A DNA stretch of 64,000 nucleotides from Homarus americanus (Eukaryota > Arthropoda > Malacostraca > Decapoda > Nephropidae), in NCBI RefSeq assembly GCF_018991925.1, contig NW_024735554.1:354709-418708 (forward strand). The letters run 5' to 3'. A program made the translations under genes and the position numbers. The notes under the pieces are model-generated. The model had not been told where the DNA came from. It made no database searches and saw nothing but the letters and a program-made list of their open reading frames with translations. Below, piece after piece: positions 10,700 through 20,838 of this stretch; the first letter of the stretch is position 1; each line of letters opens with the position of its first letter.

Positions 10700-11793
10700 T
10701 TAATCAAATATAGTTAAATTTTCACCTATAAAATCTTTAATAGATGATATTAATATACGTTTATAAGTAGAATTCTTTCCAAATTCATTATTAGTAAGAA
10801 TATCAATAGATATGAGATGTTGAGGAATTTTCCTAATATAATCTATAAAGCACATAAGAATATTATACATGGGTATAGCTATTTTTTTGGTATTTAATAA
10901 TTGATTTTGTTTATTCAAGCCTGCTTTTTTACAATTATACATGAATAAACCCTTATGAATTATAAGTATGTATAGAAAATAATATTCTATTGTATTATTC
11001 CTAAGTTTAACAATAGTCCAATATAACGTATAACAGAATGTTTCATCCTGTAAATATTGTAAGTCACATTCATCTAGAAAATATTCTAGGCGTTTGATAA
11101 CATTATCTCTGTTTGTGTTTAACCAATCAACTAGGGATTCATTTTCACTGAAAGAAAAAATGGGATAATGTAAACTCCTATAGATTTTTGGATAATGGGT
11201 GGATATGTAATATATTGATTCAGAACATAATTTATTCATGTGTGGTGTTGTATCATCATTTATTTCTGGGGGTAAACAAGAGTACATTAATTGATACAAA
11301 AAGGAAGAAAAATAAATTTTTGGAGTCGAGAAAGTAAACCAATTTCCTTTAGAATTAATATTTGATATAAAGAACACTTTAGTGTTGTTTCCATAGACAT
11401 TTGATTAGGTTTATGAAATAATAAGACATTCAAAATTTCACCTAAAGTATGAAACATAATTTCAAAACTAATTGACATATTGAAATATAGAGGTGTTGAC
11501 ATATTTTCTTTTTGAATTTGTAAAAATGCCTTAAAGGCCCAGACATTATTATCGTTCTCGTTACTAATTTGCTTAATAATAAGATCGCGACAATCGTAAA
11601 TCTGTTACTCTACAGAGAGAGTGGCTTTCTGACACCAGTCATTAATATTATCACTAAGGGATTCTTTAAATTGGATATCTGCAGTTTTTATCTTTTTACG
11701 TTTTTTGTGTTTATTGAAATTTGCATTTGCTGCTGTATTAGAATTTAAAGTCTTATTAAATTAATTTCTAAATGTTGATGTTAATTGTGGCAT
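10700..11793 (-). pseudogene. Broken viral-type gene with two nonsense codons and a frameshift
   Basis: The ancestral ATG is at 11791-11793 and overlaps the TAA of the upstream gene (TAATG), a tight viral-style junction. In that frame a TAA occurs eleven codons in (about 11761-11763) and another near 11606. The frame then stays open through 11502-11290, shifts by one base near 11380, and stays open to the stop at 10700. The total is about 360 codons. The C-terminal 225 residues are hydrophobic/aromatic and helical with several Cys and Tyr, without a clear membrane anchor. The encoded family is unknown. The lesions are substitutions as well as an indel, which favours true decay over sequencing error. 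Confidence 0.65.
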
Positions 11794-12413
11794 TATAACT
11801 TTAAATAACTGAAAATTGACAAATTCTCTTCGTCTATTAAGCCATTTTCTTCATTGTCTTCCCAAATACTTTCAATATCATCAGCAGTTATATTAAAGAG
11901 ATCATGTATTGCCTCTAACCCGGTAGTCGGTTTTCCTACAAATAAATTATCTCTACAGTATAACCAATAACTATTGGGAAAATCTCGGAATACATCTATT
12001 TTATTTAGGATATGTATAAACCAATTTAAAATTTGCCTAGGATTAATGAAAAGATTCGTGTCTGTTTCATTAATATTGTCTGCTATTTTTAAAATACTGG
12101 CTGGTAAACATCCACACATAACAGGATTAGTTTCATTATTTGATTTTTTTTCTATAGACGTGCAAAGTTGATCAATTAGAAATTTTCTATTACAATATTC
12201 TATCAATTTAAGGCGATTAATTTCTATATCTTCGATATTTGTATCTAATTCTCTCATAATATTAACATAATCTATATTTCTTTTTATAGGTATTTGTTGG
12301 GTTTCCTCTTGAGAGTTTTGAAAAATTATGAGTGGGTTATCATTGTTGATGCAAGATCCCACAAAAACTCTTTGGGGTATGGGTATATCTTTAAAATTAA
12401 CATTATCAACCAT
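11793..12413 (-). CDS. Viral-type protein of unknown function, about 206 aa
   Basis: I chose the ATG at 12411-12413. The open frame extends upstream only through Lys/Ile/Phe-rich AT-driven sequence with no ATG of better context. The protein is soluble-looking, has paired Cys (MCGCLP), an acidic C-terminus (EDNEENGLIDEE) and a Trp/Tyr-containing central helix region. Its stop overlaps the start codon of the downstream broken gene. It is divergent from the small membrane gene at 12530. No family recognised. Confidence 0.6.
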   Translation of the reverse strand: MVDNVNFKDIPIPQRVFVGSCINNDNPLIIFQNSQEETQQIPIKRNIDYVNIMRELDTNIEDIEINRLKLIEYCNRKFLIDQLCTSIEKKSNNETNPVMCGCLPASILKIADNINETDTNLFINPRQILNWFIHILNKIDVFRDFPNSYWLYCRDNLFVGKPTTGLEAIHDLFNITADDIESIWEDNEENGLIDEENLSIFSYLKL

Positions 12414-12529
12414 TATATGTAAAATTTTATATTTTTTAATAAGTAAAATATATAAAAATGGTTTTTTAAATTTTGTAGTTTTATTTTTTTTTAAATAATA
12501 AAAATAGATAAATAATAAGAGAATAAACA

Positions 12530-12754
12530 ATGTTAGATTATATAATTCTATCACTTATACTTCTACTATCAATAAGTGTCGTTTTCTTTACAATAATGTT
12601 ATATAAGGATGCAAAAATTGATGATGATAATGATAAGAGTACACAGTTCATATATTTCCTAAATATATTGCAAGGATTATGTATATCAATACTAAGTATT
12701 GTTAGCATGTATTTACACCACAGAAACAATAAAGATGATACTGAAGATGAGTGA
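12530..12754 (+). CDS. Small two-helix membrane protein
   Basis: The ORF encodes 74 residues. Residues 3-25 (YIILSLILLLSISVVFFTIM) and 41-62 (FIYFLNILQGLCISILSIVS) are hydrophobic helices separated by an acidic loop, and the C-terminus is charged (HHRNNKDDTEDE). The hydrophobic/charged pattern is unlikely by chance. The ATG follows an A-rich leader. It is divergent from the minus-strand gene starting at 12413. It is similar in size to small viral envelope proteins, but no family is assigned. Confidence 0.55.
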   Translation: MLDYIILSLILLLSISVVFFTIMLYKDAKIDDDNDKSTQFIYFLNILQGLCISILSIVSMYLHHRNNKDDTEDE

Positions 12755-12963
12755 GTAATCCCTCCTCTCCCCTCCCCTTCCCAGCCTAGAATTTAGAATT
12801 ATTATTTTTCTACTCAAATATTTATATCATGGTGTTCTGCTTACGAGTTATTTAGTTTAGTTACCTACCTTGAATGGAGGGAGGAAGAATGCACTAATAT
12901 TTAATTTATAATATACGATGAAAAGTTTTTTGCTTGCAAATATAATTCATTCGTAAGTAATCC

Positions 12964-13530
12964 ATGATGAATACAATAATTAAAACCCTTGAAAACTGTG
13001 ATGATGATGATGATAATTATCATTTGGAATGTTTAGGAAATATTTACATACATCCTTCATTTAAAAATAAAAATGATTTATATGATAATATTAATAAAAG
13101 TATATCCAACCTTGGATACAAATGTTCCAATAATATGGGAGATAATGGTGATATATTAAGTTTAACGGAAAAGTTTATTAATTTACCCAATCATGGTGAG
13201 TCCTTATTATTACTATTTCTATTCAATTATGGTTGGCATCAACCCTCAATCATTTTTAGTGAAAATGGTCAATCTATTGATATTGATTATTTTACGTGTT
13301 TTTATATTGAGGATAAACAAGATATATATTTTCATCTATCAAGTAAACGAAAAATTTTTATATTTATAGTTTTACAATCATTATCAAATGACTCTAGCAG
13401 TGTTATTATTAGAAAATATAAAGCAAATAATTCAGTTATTATATATTATAATACATCAATGATTAATGATAACATAGAAAGTGATATTTCCTATCTACAG
13501 GATATATATTCAATCATAAAAACTTTTTAG
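12964..13530 (+). CDS. Viral-type protein of unknown function, 188 aa
   Basis: This is an uninterrupted ORF from an ATG at 12964 (a second ATG follows at 12967). It begins with an Asp run (encoded by GAT repeats), followed by alternating beta-strand-like hydrophobic and polar stretches (YGWHQPSIIF, KIFIFIVLQSL) and ends with an acidic/aromatic tail. There is no membrane helix and no known motif. About 210 bp of non-coding sequence precedes it. It converges on the minus-strand gene ending at 13645. Confidence 0.55.
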   Translation: MMNTIIKTLENCDDDDDNYHLECLGNIYIHPSFKNKNDLYDNINKSISNLGYKCSNNMGDNGDILSLTEKFINLPNHGESLLLLFLFNYGWHQPSIIFSENGQSIDIDYFTCFYIEDKQDIYFHLSSKRKIFIFIVLQSLSNDSSSVIIRKYKANNSVIIYYNTSMINDNIESDISYLQDIYSIIKTF

Positions 13531-13644
13531 TTACTTTTACTCAGGGGAAGTGAAAAAACAAAATAAAAATTGGACCGACCTCACTTTTCAACACAGCAAC
13601 ACAGCAACACAACCAACAAAAATTCTCTGTTTCTGTTTCAAATA

Positions 13645-13968
13645 TCAGCCAATTTTGGAGGTATTAAAAAGTGTTTTAAATTTATGAGGTGTCAATGATA
13701 GGGGTATAGTGTTTTTATTTAATATGTTTAAAGAAGGATTTTCATTTTCAAAAAAATGATAAATTACGCCATTTCTATCGTAAAATAACATTTTTTTATC
13801 AAATTTGAGATCTACAGTTAAATTGTTATCAGTTTTTTTTTTAATAATAATTGATCGATTATTGTTGTTAAGAAAATCAAATATAAGTATTTCACCATCA
13901 ATTGGCACTTTTTGATAAAAATGGTGTATATGCGGATGGATTGTTTCTTCATGAGTTGATGAATTCAT
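13645..13968 (-). CDS. Small His-rich N-terminus protein, unknown
   Basis: The ORF has 107 residues from an ATG at 13966-13968. The N-terminus is His-rich (HEETIHPHIHHFY), then beta-rich sequence (GEILIFDFL, SIIIKKK). It converges on the plus-strand gene at 12964-13530. No family is recognised, and the coding call rests on length, composition and packing in the viral block. Confidence 0.45.
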   Translation of the reverse strand: MNSSTHEETIHPHIHHFYQKVPIDGEILIFDFLNNNNRSIIIKKKTDNNLTVDLKFDKKMLFYDRNGVIYHFFENENPSLNILNKNTIPLSLTPHKFKTLFNTSKIG

Positions 13969-14116
13969 TTGTATATATTTACGAATGATTGAAGTATGAA
14001 GAATATAATAATTATAGTATATGATATTAAGAAATTTAATCTGTTATATACAGCCATTTTAATAATTTCAAGGATTTTTTATTTATCTTTTTATTATATT
14101 TGATAATGGAACAAAA

Positions 14117-15210
14117 TTAATCATTTTTATTCTTATGAATAATATAAGATTTTATTGTATAAGGATAAAGGGATTTAGGGTGGCTAAAAAGTTCAGTTTC
14201 TTCTTTTTCTCTAAAAAAACTATTATTTAGAAAAATTATTAGTGATAATAGTGTTGTATCTCCATAATATGGTTTTTTGTTTAATTTATTATCAGTAGCA
14301 GTATTTTTATTATAAAATGTATTGGTAAATCCTTTTAAACCTTTAGTTTTAATAAAAGATTCCAAATCGGTAATTTGTTGGGGTTCTTTATTAAAAGCAC
14401 CATAATTATTTACAATGTCTTGAATACGGTATGGTTTAATAGATACTATAAATTCAATTTGATTGCTATTACTAAGGGTAATGGTATTATTTAATAATTG
14501 ATTTTGTTTCTTTATCTCTTCTAGTGTATGCGTGTCTCTTACTGCTTGATGAGACAGTATAAGAGATCTCATTCCCTCATAAGTAGGAAATTTTTTAATT
14601 AAATAAGTATAGGATTTGTTGACATTATATAATGTATTAGATTTAACACAATCTAACATCGATAGGATACTTGTAAAATATTGAGGTATATTTAACAATA
14701 TTAAAATTTTATTAATTTGACATTTTCTTGATGACCATAAAATAAGAATATTGTGTTTATTCACATTTTTAAAATAAATTAAAAGATCTTGCATAAAAGG
14801 CCTAGTATATACTTTACCTACATTATCGGTGGAATTTATTTGTAAAAAAAATTATCGTCACACAAACATAATGAATGTAAATCAATTACAATTAACATAG
14901 GTGAATATTTTTCTAATTCTAAATACTTAATGGTATTTGGGAATAATATATTTTGAAAATCATATTCATCTAATTTTAAATTAATTGCTTTGTTGTATTC
15001 CGGTTTATTGTAAATGCTTATAGTATTCATGGAGGTGGGGGAGGAAGATGATATACTGGTGGTAGTGGTGGAGGAGGGGATGGGGGTGGTGGAGAGAATG
15101 GGGGTGGTGGTAGTGATGGTGGTAGAAGTAGCGGGGTTAATGGTAGTAGTATCTGGAATATTATAATCTGAAGGAGATATATTATAATCTGAAGGATAAG
15201 TCCAAATCAT
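14117..15210 (-). pseudogene. HAD-phosphatase-like (38K-like) gene, one homopolymer frameshift
   Basis: Two abutting frames make one gene of about 360 codons. The first (15210-14836) has a low-complexity Thr/Ser/Pro insertion, then MLIVIDLHSLCLC, which looks like HAD motif I (four hydrophobics then Asp). The second (14794-14117) starts with NILILWSSRK, which looks like HAD motif II (hydrophobic strand then S/T-S), and later has IEFIVSIKPY. The join is a run of eight T at about 14847-14854, so a one-base indel explains the break. Baculovirus/nudivirus 38K (Ac98), a nucleocapsid-assembly phosphatase of the FCP/NIF-type HAD group, has this motif order and size. The assignment is tentative because motif III/IV residues were not confirmed. 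Confidence 0.45.
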
Positions 15211-15234
15211 TATTTTATTTTTTAGTATATAAAG

Positions 15235-16044
15235 ATGGATTACATAAATGAAATTATTCCCTTAACAGGGTGGAATGAATTAAATAATATCAAAATAATT
15301 AATAATCATACAATTGAAAAAAAACATCTTTTCAATAATATTGGAATTATCATTGATCATTTTTTACTACATTGTTGTAAAATTCATGCAAGCTCTTATT
15401 CATTTGAAAATTCATTCTGTAAGTTTACTAATATTCCTGGACTAATATTAGTAAATAAAATTAATACTAAATATAGGATGGCAATGATTTCCTTTTTTAC
15501 TGAAATGCCCAATAAATGGGTTATCCCTTATAAAAAAAAGGGAAGGGATTTAATTTCTTACAGGTTAATAAATCCAATCAATTATGGGATATTCTTTTTT
15601 CATCTCCAAAATTTATTATAAGTTATCCGAAAATACGCCCGTTTTAATTATTTGTCTTGTAAAAATAAAGGTATAACAATACTAAATTTGATAAATTTAG
15701 CTATTGGTTATATTGATATAGCCGGCATAATTCATCTTTTACTGACACCCATATTTGTTATACCTTATTGTACCAGGAAGAATATTTTACTAAAACATTT
15801 TCGAAAAATAGTTAATAAACAAAATATAAATGTTAATGTTGATAATTCAATGATATACTCTCTAGGGACAAAATATGTTATTAAATATTATACGAAATCT
15901 CATATTAATGAAAAAGTGAGTTCTCTATCAATATATATATTAGAAAAAAACTTATATGCAAAATTACATCCATTTCCCCCTTCAAAATTTTTATGTTCAC
16001 CCTTATGGGGTATTTTTCTTTTAAATTTAATGAAAGGGAAATAA
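15235..16044 (+). pseudogene. Viral-type gene with a single in-frame stop
   Basis: The ATG at 15235 opens 128 codons ending at TAA 15619-15621, and the same frame is then open for another 140 codons to 16042-16044. One nonsense change therefore splits an otherwise continuous gene of about 269 codons. Both halves have similar composition: Ile/Asn/Lys-rich, several Cys and His, amphipathic strands. It is divergent from the 38K-like gene with 24 bp between starts, the last viral-type gene before tandem-repeat sequence begins. No family recognised. Confidence 0.6.
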
Positions 16045-16237
16045 ATTACCACCAGTGCGATGCTTCTGGTATGTCGTTGGTGTGTCGTCATTGTATATTG
16101 TACAGTACAGGGGTACTTAGTGACAGCATTTATAAAAGAAAACTCGTGCTCTCAGACTGATTCTGGTATGGGGTGTTATAATACAATAACCAAATGTATT
16201 ACCACTTCCCAAATTTTATTTTCATTTTTATTTTCAC

Positions 16238-16294
<57 letters not shown>

Positions 16295-16640
16295 CTACAC
16301 CTACCTATATCACCACCAAGTCTCTCACTCACTAAAAATCGAGTTAATAACACTCACCAAGACCACGAAATCTCCCTCCTTTTTCACTGGCCACACTGAA
16401 GGTCTTCTTTCTTCAACTCACTAAGAGATCCTTATAATCTAAATATCAGAGTTCAAATGAGCTAACCCTAAAAGTACACGGTGGAGCTATCATTTTATAT
16501 ATCCAATCAAAAACTGAGAGAGGGAGGAGATATAATTTTTATACCCAATAGAGAGACTTGCTTTAAGTAATGACATTCCCCCAGGGGTGGAGTTTCTTAT
16601 TACACCACTCACCACTCAGTTTTACAGGGTGGCAGGATGT
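16045..16640. repeat. Repeat-rich junction with AC microsatellite
   Basis: An AC run of about 25 units lies at 16243-16292. The rest is low-complexity CT/CA-rich sequence with no supported gene. Base composition becomes less AT-rich here, marking the edge of the viral block. Confidence 0.7.
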
Positions 16641-16930
16641 GGGTAAGTCCCCAGAACCACCGTTTTTCTTATCTGGAAAAACCCAGTTGGCCTCATGTGT
16701 GTGACAACAGGATATGCTTAATCTTACTCAGTTTATGGTGTGGCAGGATGTGGGTAAATCCCCTGAGCATGTTTTTACTTATCTGGGAAAACCCAGTTTG
16801 TGTTGGGTAAATCCCCTTAGCCATGTTTTACTTATCTGGGAAAATCCCAGTGTGTGTTGGGTAAATCCCCTGAGCCATGTTTTACTTATCTGGGAAAAAC
16901 CCAGTTTGTGTTACAACAGGATATGCTTAT
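16641..16930. repeat. 53-54 bp tandem repeat
   Basis: Units containing GGGTAAATCCCC and ACTTATCTGGGAAAA begin at about 16752, 16805 and 16859. A more diverged unit begins at about 16641. The open frame across them reflects only the repeat period. Confidence 0.85.
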
Positions 16931-16994
16931 TTAAGTTTATTTTTTTATGACAGACAGGATTTGCTTGTTTGTTGTTACTTACCCACCAGACAAA

Positions 16995-17570
16995 AGAGAC
17001 ATACAGCATGGAGAGAGAAAGGAGAGAGAAAGAAGGGGGTGAAAGAAAGAAAGTAAGAGAAAGTTGAGAAAGAAAGAAAGTAAAGAGGAAAGAAAGTAAA
17101 GAGAAAGTTGAGAAAGAGAAAGTGATAGAGGGGAAGTTTTCTTAAAAGAAAGTAAAAGAGAAAGTTGCGAAAAAAAAGAAAGTAAAAGAGAAAGTTGCAA
17201 AAAAGAAAGTAAAAGAGAAAGTTAAGAAAGATAAAGTGATAGAGGGGAAGTTTTCTTAAAAGAAAGTAAAAGGGAGAGTTGCGAAAAATGAAAGTAAAAG
17301 AGAAAGTTGATTAAGAGAAAGTGATAGAGGGGATGTTTTCTTAAAAAGAAAGTAAAAGAGAAAGTTGCAAAAGAAAAGAAAGTAAAAGAGAAAGTTGATT
17401 AAGAGAAAGTGATAGAGGGGAAGTTTTCTTAAAAAGAAAGTAAAGGAGAAAGTTGATTAAGATAAAGTGATAGAGGGGAAGTTTTCTTAAAAAGAAAGTA
17501 ATAGAGGGGAAGTTTTCTTAAAAGAAAGTAAAAGAGAAAGTTAGAGAAAATGATACAGGGGAAGTTTTCT
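16995..17570. repeat. Purine-rich (GA/AAAG) satellite
   Basis: Irregular units combine GAAAGTAAAAGAGAAAGTTG with GATAGAGGGGAAGTTTTCTT, recurring at about 56- to 115-bp spacing. Strong strand asymmetry (purines on plus) makes long pyrimidine-coded false ORFs on the minus strand. Confidence 0.85.
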
Positions 17571-17779
17571 TCACACTCATGATTATGTGGATTCCAATGA
17601 AATCTGAGAAAAAAATCTGAGTCTGAGTCCACCATCCTCAATGGAATAGAATTCTATCTCCATTAAAAAACAATTCAAAATCCACCCACCTAGTCAAATT
17701 TCCAGCATCATTTATTTCTCTTTTGGATGCAATTAACCACAAGAATAAAAATTCAGCTAGCGAATATGTAAAATAAAAA

Positions 17780-18440
17780 ATAATTTTTTACTCTATCATC
17801 TAGAATAAAAATTCAGCACATTCGAGAACATTTATTTTTCTAAATATAATAATGCAAGTTAACCATGATCCATAAAAGAAACTCACTTTGTTAGAACATT
17901 CGAGAACATCCTCATTTATTTTTCTAAATATAATATTTGGAATGCAAGTACCACAATAAAAATCATAAAATGCAGCATTGTCTGGTCCATTCACTTTTAT
18001 AAAAGAAACCCTCACAACATTATATACATTGGCAGCATTCATAATATAACTATAATACATAAATCGGAAATCAGCTCCAACATATACTTTATCTAGAATA
18101 AAAATTCAGCACATTCGAGGAACTTAACTGTATTTTTGAATATGTCTGGTCTGTAACATATATAAAATCCTGGTCCATCCACCTATATAAAAGAAACCCT
18201 CACAACTTTGTATTGCATTCATAAAATACAGCATTCATAATATAAATATAATACATAAATCAGAAATCAGCTCCAACATATACTTTATCTAGAATAAAAA
18301 TTCAGCACATTCGAGGAACTTATAAGTATATAAAATTCTGGTCCATCCACCTTTATAAAAGAAACCTCACAATTTGTATACATTGGCAGCATTCATAATA
18401 TAACTATAATACATAAATCAGAAATCAGGTCCAAAATTGT
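17780..18440. repeat. Long-unit tandem repeat, about 200-290 bp
   Basis: CTAGAATAAAAATTCAGCAC recurs at about 17801, 18093 and 18288. Each copy is followed by blocks such as TTATAAAAGAAACC and GCATTCATAATATAACTATA with internal gains and losses. No gene is supported; the minus-strand frame 17800-18060 lies inside a repeat copy. Confidence 0.75.
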
Positions 18441-18670
18441 AAATTGTTGCTTGGTCGATAGGATTCTTATTTCATTCCCTATTCATAAATCAGGTCCCAA
18501 ATTGTTCTACTTCAGATTCTGTAGGTATCCAAATTTTTGTTGTGTTATCCAAATTGTTGGTTGTTGCTGGGTGATGGGTTATTCTGTATAAAAATAAAAA
18601 ATAGATAAATTTTATAGTTTTAATGGATGATGTAAATATAAATTATCAATTGAATCTGTATGCAAACATA

Positions 18671-19242
18671 TCATGTCACCCATACTCTTCTGACACTTAC
18701 CCTACACTTAGTCTGATTCTGATGTCTTCTTAAGCTTCCCGGTAAATTAAATTCCTTATTACATATATTACACTTGAATATGTTTTCATAATTTTTCGTT
18801 ATATGAGTGTTAATGTGATATTTTAAGTTCTTTTTGTTGATCATCTTGTCGCATATATTACAGCGAATATGAATCTGATTGTCGGTATTCAGAGAGTCGT
18901 GTGTGGCCATGTGGGTAATCAAACTATTTTCCCGACAAAATTCCTTATTACATCTCTCACAATTAAAGGGTTTCTCCTCAACATGAGAGAACATATGTTT
19001 GTAGAGCGGAAATTTTTGGGTGAAGTTCTTGTTGCATATATTGCAGCTATAGTTTCTGAAGTGCTAGATTCGGTGTTTGGCAAGGCTGTTCTTAGTATAT
19101 AATCGCTTGTCACATAACTCACATTTAAATTTTTTTCTGAACTATGGAGAAACTGATGATTGCGAAGGTTGCTTGACCTACTAAATTTCTTGCCACATAT
19201 ATTACAGATAAAAGACTTCTTCTTCTTCAATTGCTGATCCAT
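18671..19242 (-). pseudogene. C2H2 zinc-finger gene, frameshifted
   Basis: The ATG at 19240-19242 begins MDQQLKKKKSFICNICGKKF, a C2H2 finger (C..C, then H...H at LRNHQFLH). After SSEKN an A-run shifts frame. In the next frame a finger KCELCDK...H appears, with a TAG just after KHRI, then NICNKNF...H. The reading then continues as the 18994-18671 frame with ERCNKEF, RCNICDK and KCNICNKEF fingers. About six fingers are visible. One frameshift plus one nonsense codon makes this a likely pseudogene. It shares its first six residues and upstream sequence with the FLYWCH gene starting at 20838, so it is a tandem paralogue. Confidence 0.75.
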
Positions 19243-19385
19243 AATCTACCATTCAGTATAAGTCAAGGTAGAGTAACTACATTTGGATCGGTCGAGCTGG
19301 GTGTTTCCACTTCGGTTGAGCTGGGTGTTTCCACTTACAACTTTTTGGATGGTCTGTCTTAGTTATATAGGCTACGGAGGCACAG

Positions 19386-19421
<36 letters not shown>

Positions 19422-19707
19422 ACAAGGTGGATTGGTTGATAAGACCCTTGAGGGCGGATCCCTTTTGAGGGTGATGCACTGATGAGAGAGCCGCCCACTT
19501 GAGGGCGGTGCACTGATGAGAGCAAAATTATGACTACTACTTTCAGGGAAAACATTTTGCGAAGGCTTTTCTGCTGCTTTACTGTGCTGTTAGCTATTAT
19601 CTAGTTTTCTGAGGATTACTCTGAATTGGCCTGTATGTATCTCTACAAACAACTTATGTTGGACTTTGTTTTAATATGAGTTACAAGCTTTTCCATTGTC
19701 CTCCACT
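19243..19707. other. Zinc-finger gene spacer with AC microsatellite and short duplications
   Basis: An AC run lies at 19388-19424. Two short direct duplications are visible, GAGCTGGGTGTTTCCACTT (about 19290 and 19318) and GCACTGATGAGAG (about 19475 and 19509). Segments such as TATAGGCTACGGAG are also found upstream of the FLYWCH gene at about 20950, so the gene flank was duplicated with the gene. Confidence 0.7.
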
Positions 19708-20838
19708 CTAATGGTAATGATAATATTGACAAATCAAGCAATTCAATGTTAGGTGGTGGGTGGTTATGGAATATTGATTGTTGTTTTTTACTATTTCTAT
19801 TCTACTGTCGCAGTCGTTGCCGCAACATTTCCATGTTGTTGATGTTGAAGATGATCTACAATATATATGGCCTTGCATGCATATATTATTTTTGCCTGCC
19901 TCCTTAAATATTATTTCTTCACTGTCAATACTGATTATGAAATCTAGCATATAATATTCGGACTTGGATATTTCGAAGTCTAAATTGATGTCAGAAGACA
20001 ATTCAGAAGGTTTGGAAAAGTAGTAATAAATAGTCTTCTCCTTCTCTTCTTTCTCTTCCAACTCATCATCATCATCATAATCATCATCATCATCCAACTC
20101 ATCATCATCCAACTCATCATCATCATCATCCAACTCATCATCATCATCACACTCTGTAACCACAATTACGTAGCTTCTTCTCTTCTTTTCTAACTCAGTA
20201 TCAAATTCTTTTTCTCTTTCTCTAAATTCATCATTTAAAACCTGCAACGTTTTCCTCAACTCAGTCAACTGAGAAAACTCATCTTTCAACTTAGCTTTCA
20301 ATTCATCCAACTCAACCTCCTGACCTTTCAACTTAGCTTTCAATTCATCCAACTCGGCCAAATTGAAATTCAATTTGGCCAACTCACCATCAAGTAGCCT
20401 TTTCTTTCTTTCTTCTTCTTTCTCATCAAGTAATCTTTTTTCTTCTTCTTTCAACACAAGTAGTTTCTTCTCACCTTCCAACTCAGCAAACTCAGCTTTC
20501 AACTTGGCCAATTCAGCATCAAATTGTTCTTTTTTCTCATCAAGTAGCCTCTTCTTTTTTTCCAAATCAGCAAACACAGCTTTCAACTTGGCCGACTCAA
20601 CATCAAGTTCTTCTTTCTCAGCTTTCAACTTGCCCAACTCAACATCAAGTTCTTCTTTCTCATCAAGTAGCCTCTTTTTTTCTTCAAATTGTTCTTTCTC
20701 ATCAAGTATCCTCCTTTTTTCTTCTTCCAACTCAGCAAACTCAGCTTTCAACACAACATCAAGTAGCTGTAGCTTCTTTTTCTCTCCTTCATCAAAGGGT
20801 TGACTACCATAGTGTTCCTGCTTCAATTGCTGATCCAT
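19708..20838 (-). CDS. Coiled-coil protein with C-terminal FLYWCH-type zinc finger
   Basis: I start at the ATG 20836-20838 (MDQQLKQEH); upstream codons in the frame lack an ATG. The protein has 376 residues. Residues about 20-220 are a long Lys/Glu/Leu coiled coil built from degenerate repeats of the KLLDEKEEQFDAELAKLKAE type. Next comes an Asp/Glu-rich tract, then IYYYFSKPSE and a FLYWCH-like domain (IFKEAGKNNI...GHIY...TWKCCGNDC). FLYWCH fingers bind DNA or protein through a C2H2-like zinc site. Here the final His pair is misplaced: the neighbouring frame reads FHNH as in the paralogue at 21112, so a one-base slip in an A-run (about 19787) probably altered the end. It lies in tandem with two related zinc-finger genes. 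Confidence 0.65.
   Translation of the reverse strand: MDQQLKQEHYGSQPFDEGEKKKLQLLDVVLKAEFAELEEEKRRILDEKEQFEEKKRLLDEKEELDVELGKLKAEKEELDVESAKLKAVFADLEKKKRLLDEKKEQFDAELAKLKAEFAELEGEKKLLVLKEEEKRLLDEKEEERKKRLLDGELAKLNFNLAELDELKAKLKGQEVELDELKAKLKDEFSQLTELRKTLQVLNDEFREREKEFDTELEKKRRSYVIVVTECDDDDELDDDDDELDDDELDDDDDYDDDDELEEKEEKEKTIYYYFSKPSELSSDINLDFEISKSEYYMLDFIISIDSEEIIFKEAGKNNICMQGHIYCRSSSTSTTWKCCGNDCDSRIEIVKNNNQYSITTHHLTLNCLICQYYHYH

Noticed and set aside
11974..12171. Plus-strand 65-residue frame
   Set aside because: It is antisense to the well-formed 11793-12413 gene and has no independent support.
16060..16424. Overlapping open frames across an AC repeat
   Set aside because: They owe their length to the repeat (Thr-His runs) and show no other coding character.
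16979..17641. Ser/Leu/Phe-rich minus-strand open frames
   Set aside because: They are pyrimidine-strand readings of a GA-rich satellite, and the pattern repeats with its units.
17800..18060. 86-residue minus-strand frame with Cys and Tyr
   Set aside because: It lies within a 200-290 bp tandem repeat whose other copies do not keep the frame.
20363..20803. Ser/Phe-rich plus-strand frame opposite the coiled-coil gene
   Set aside because: It is the antisense shadow of Lys/Glu/Leu heptads in the 19708-20838 gene.
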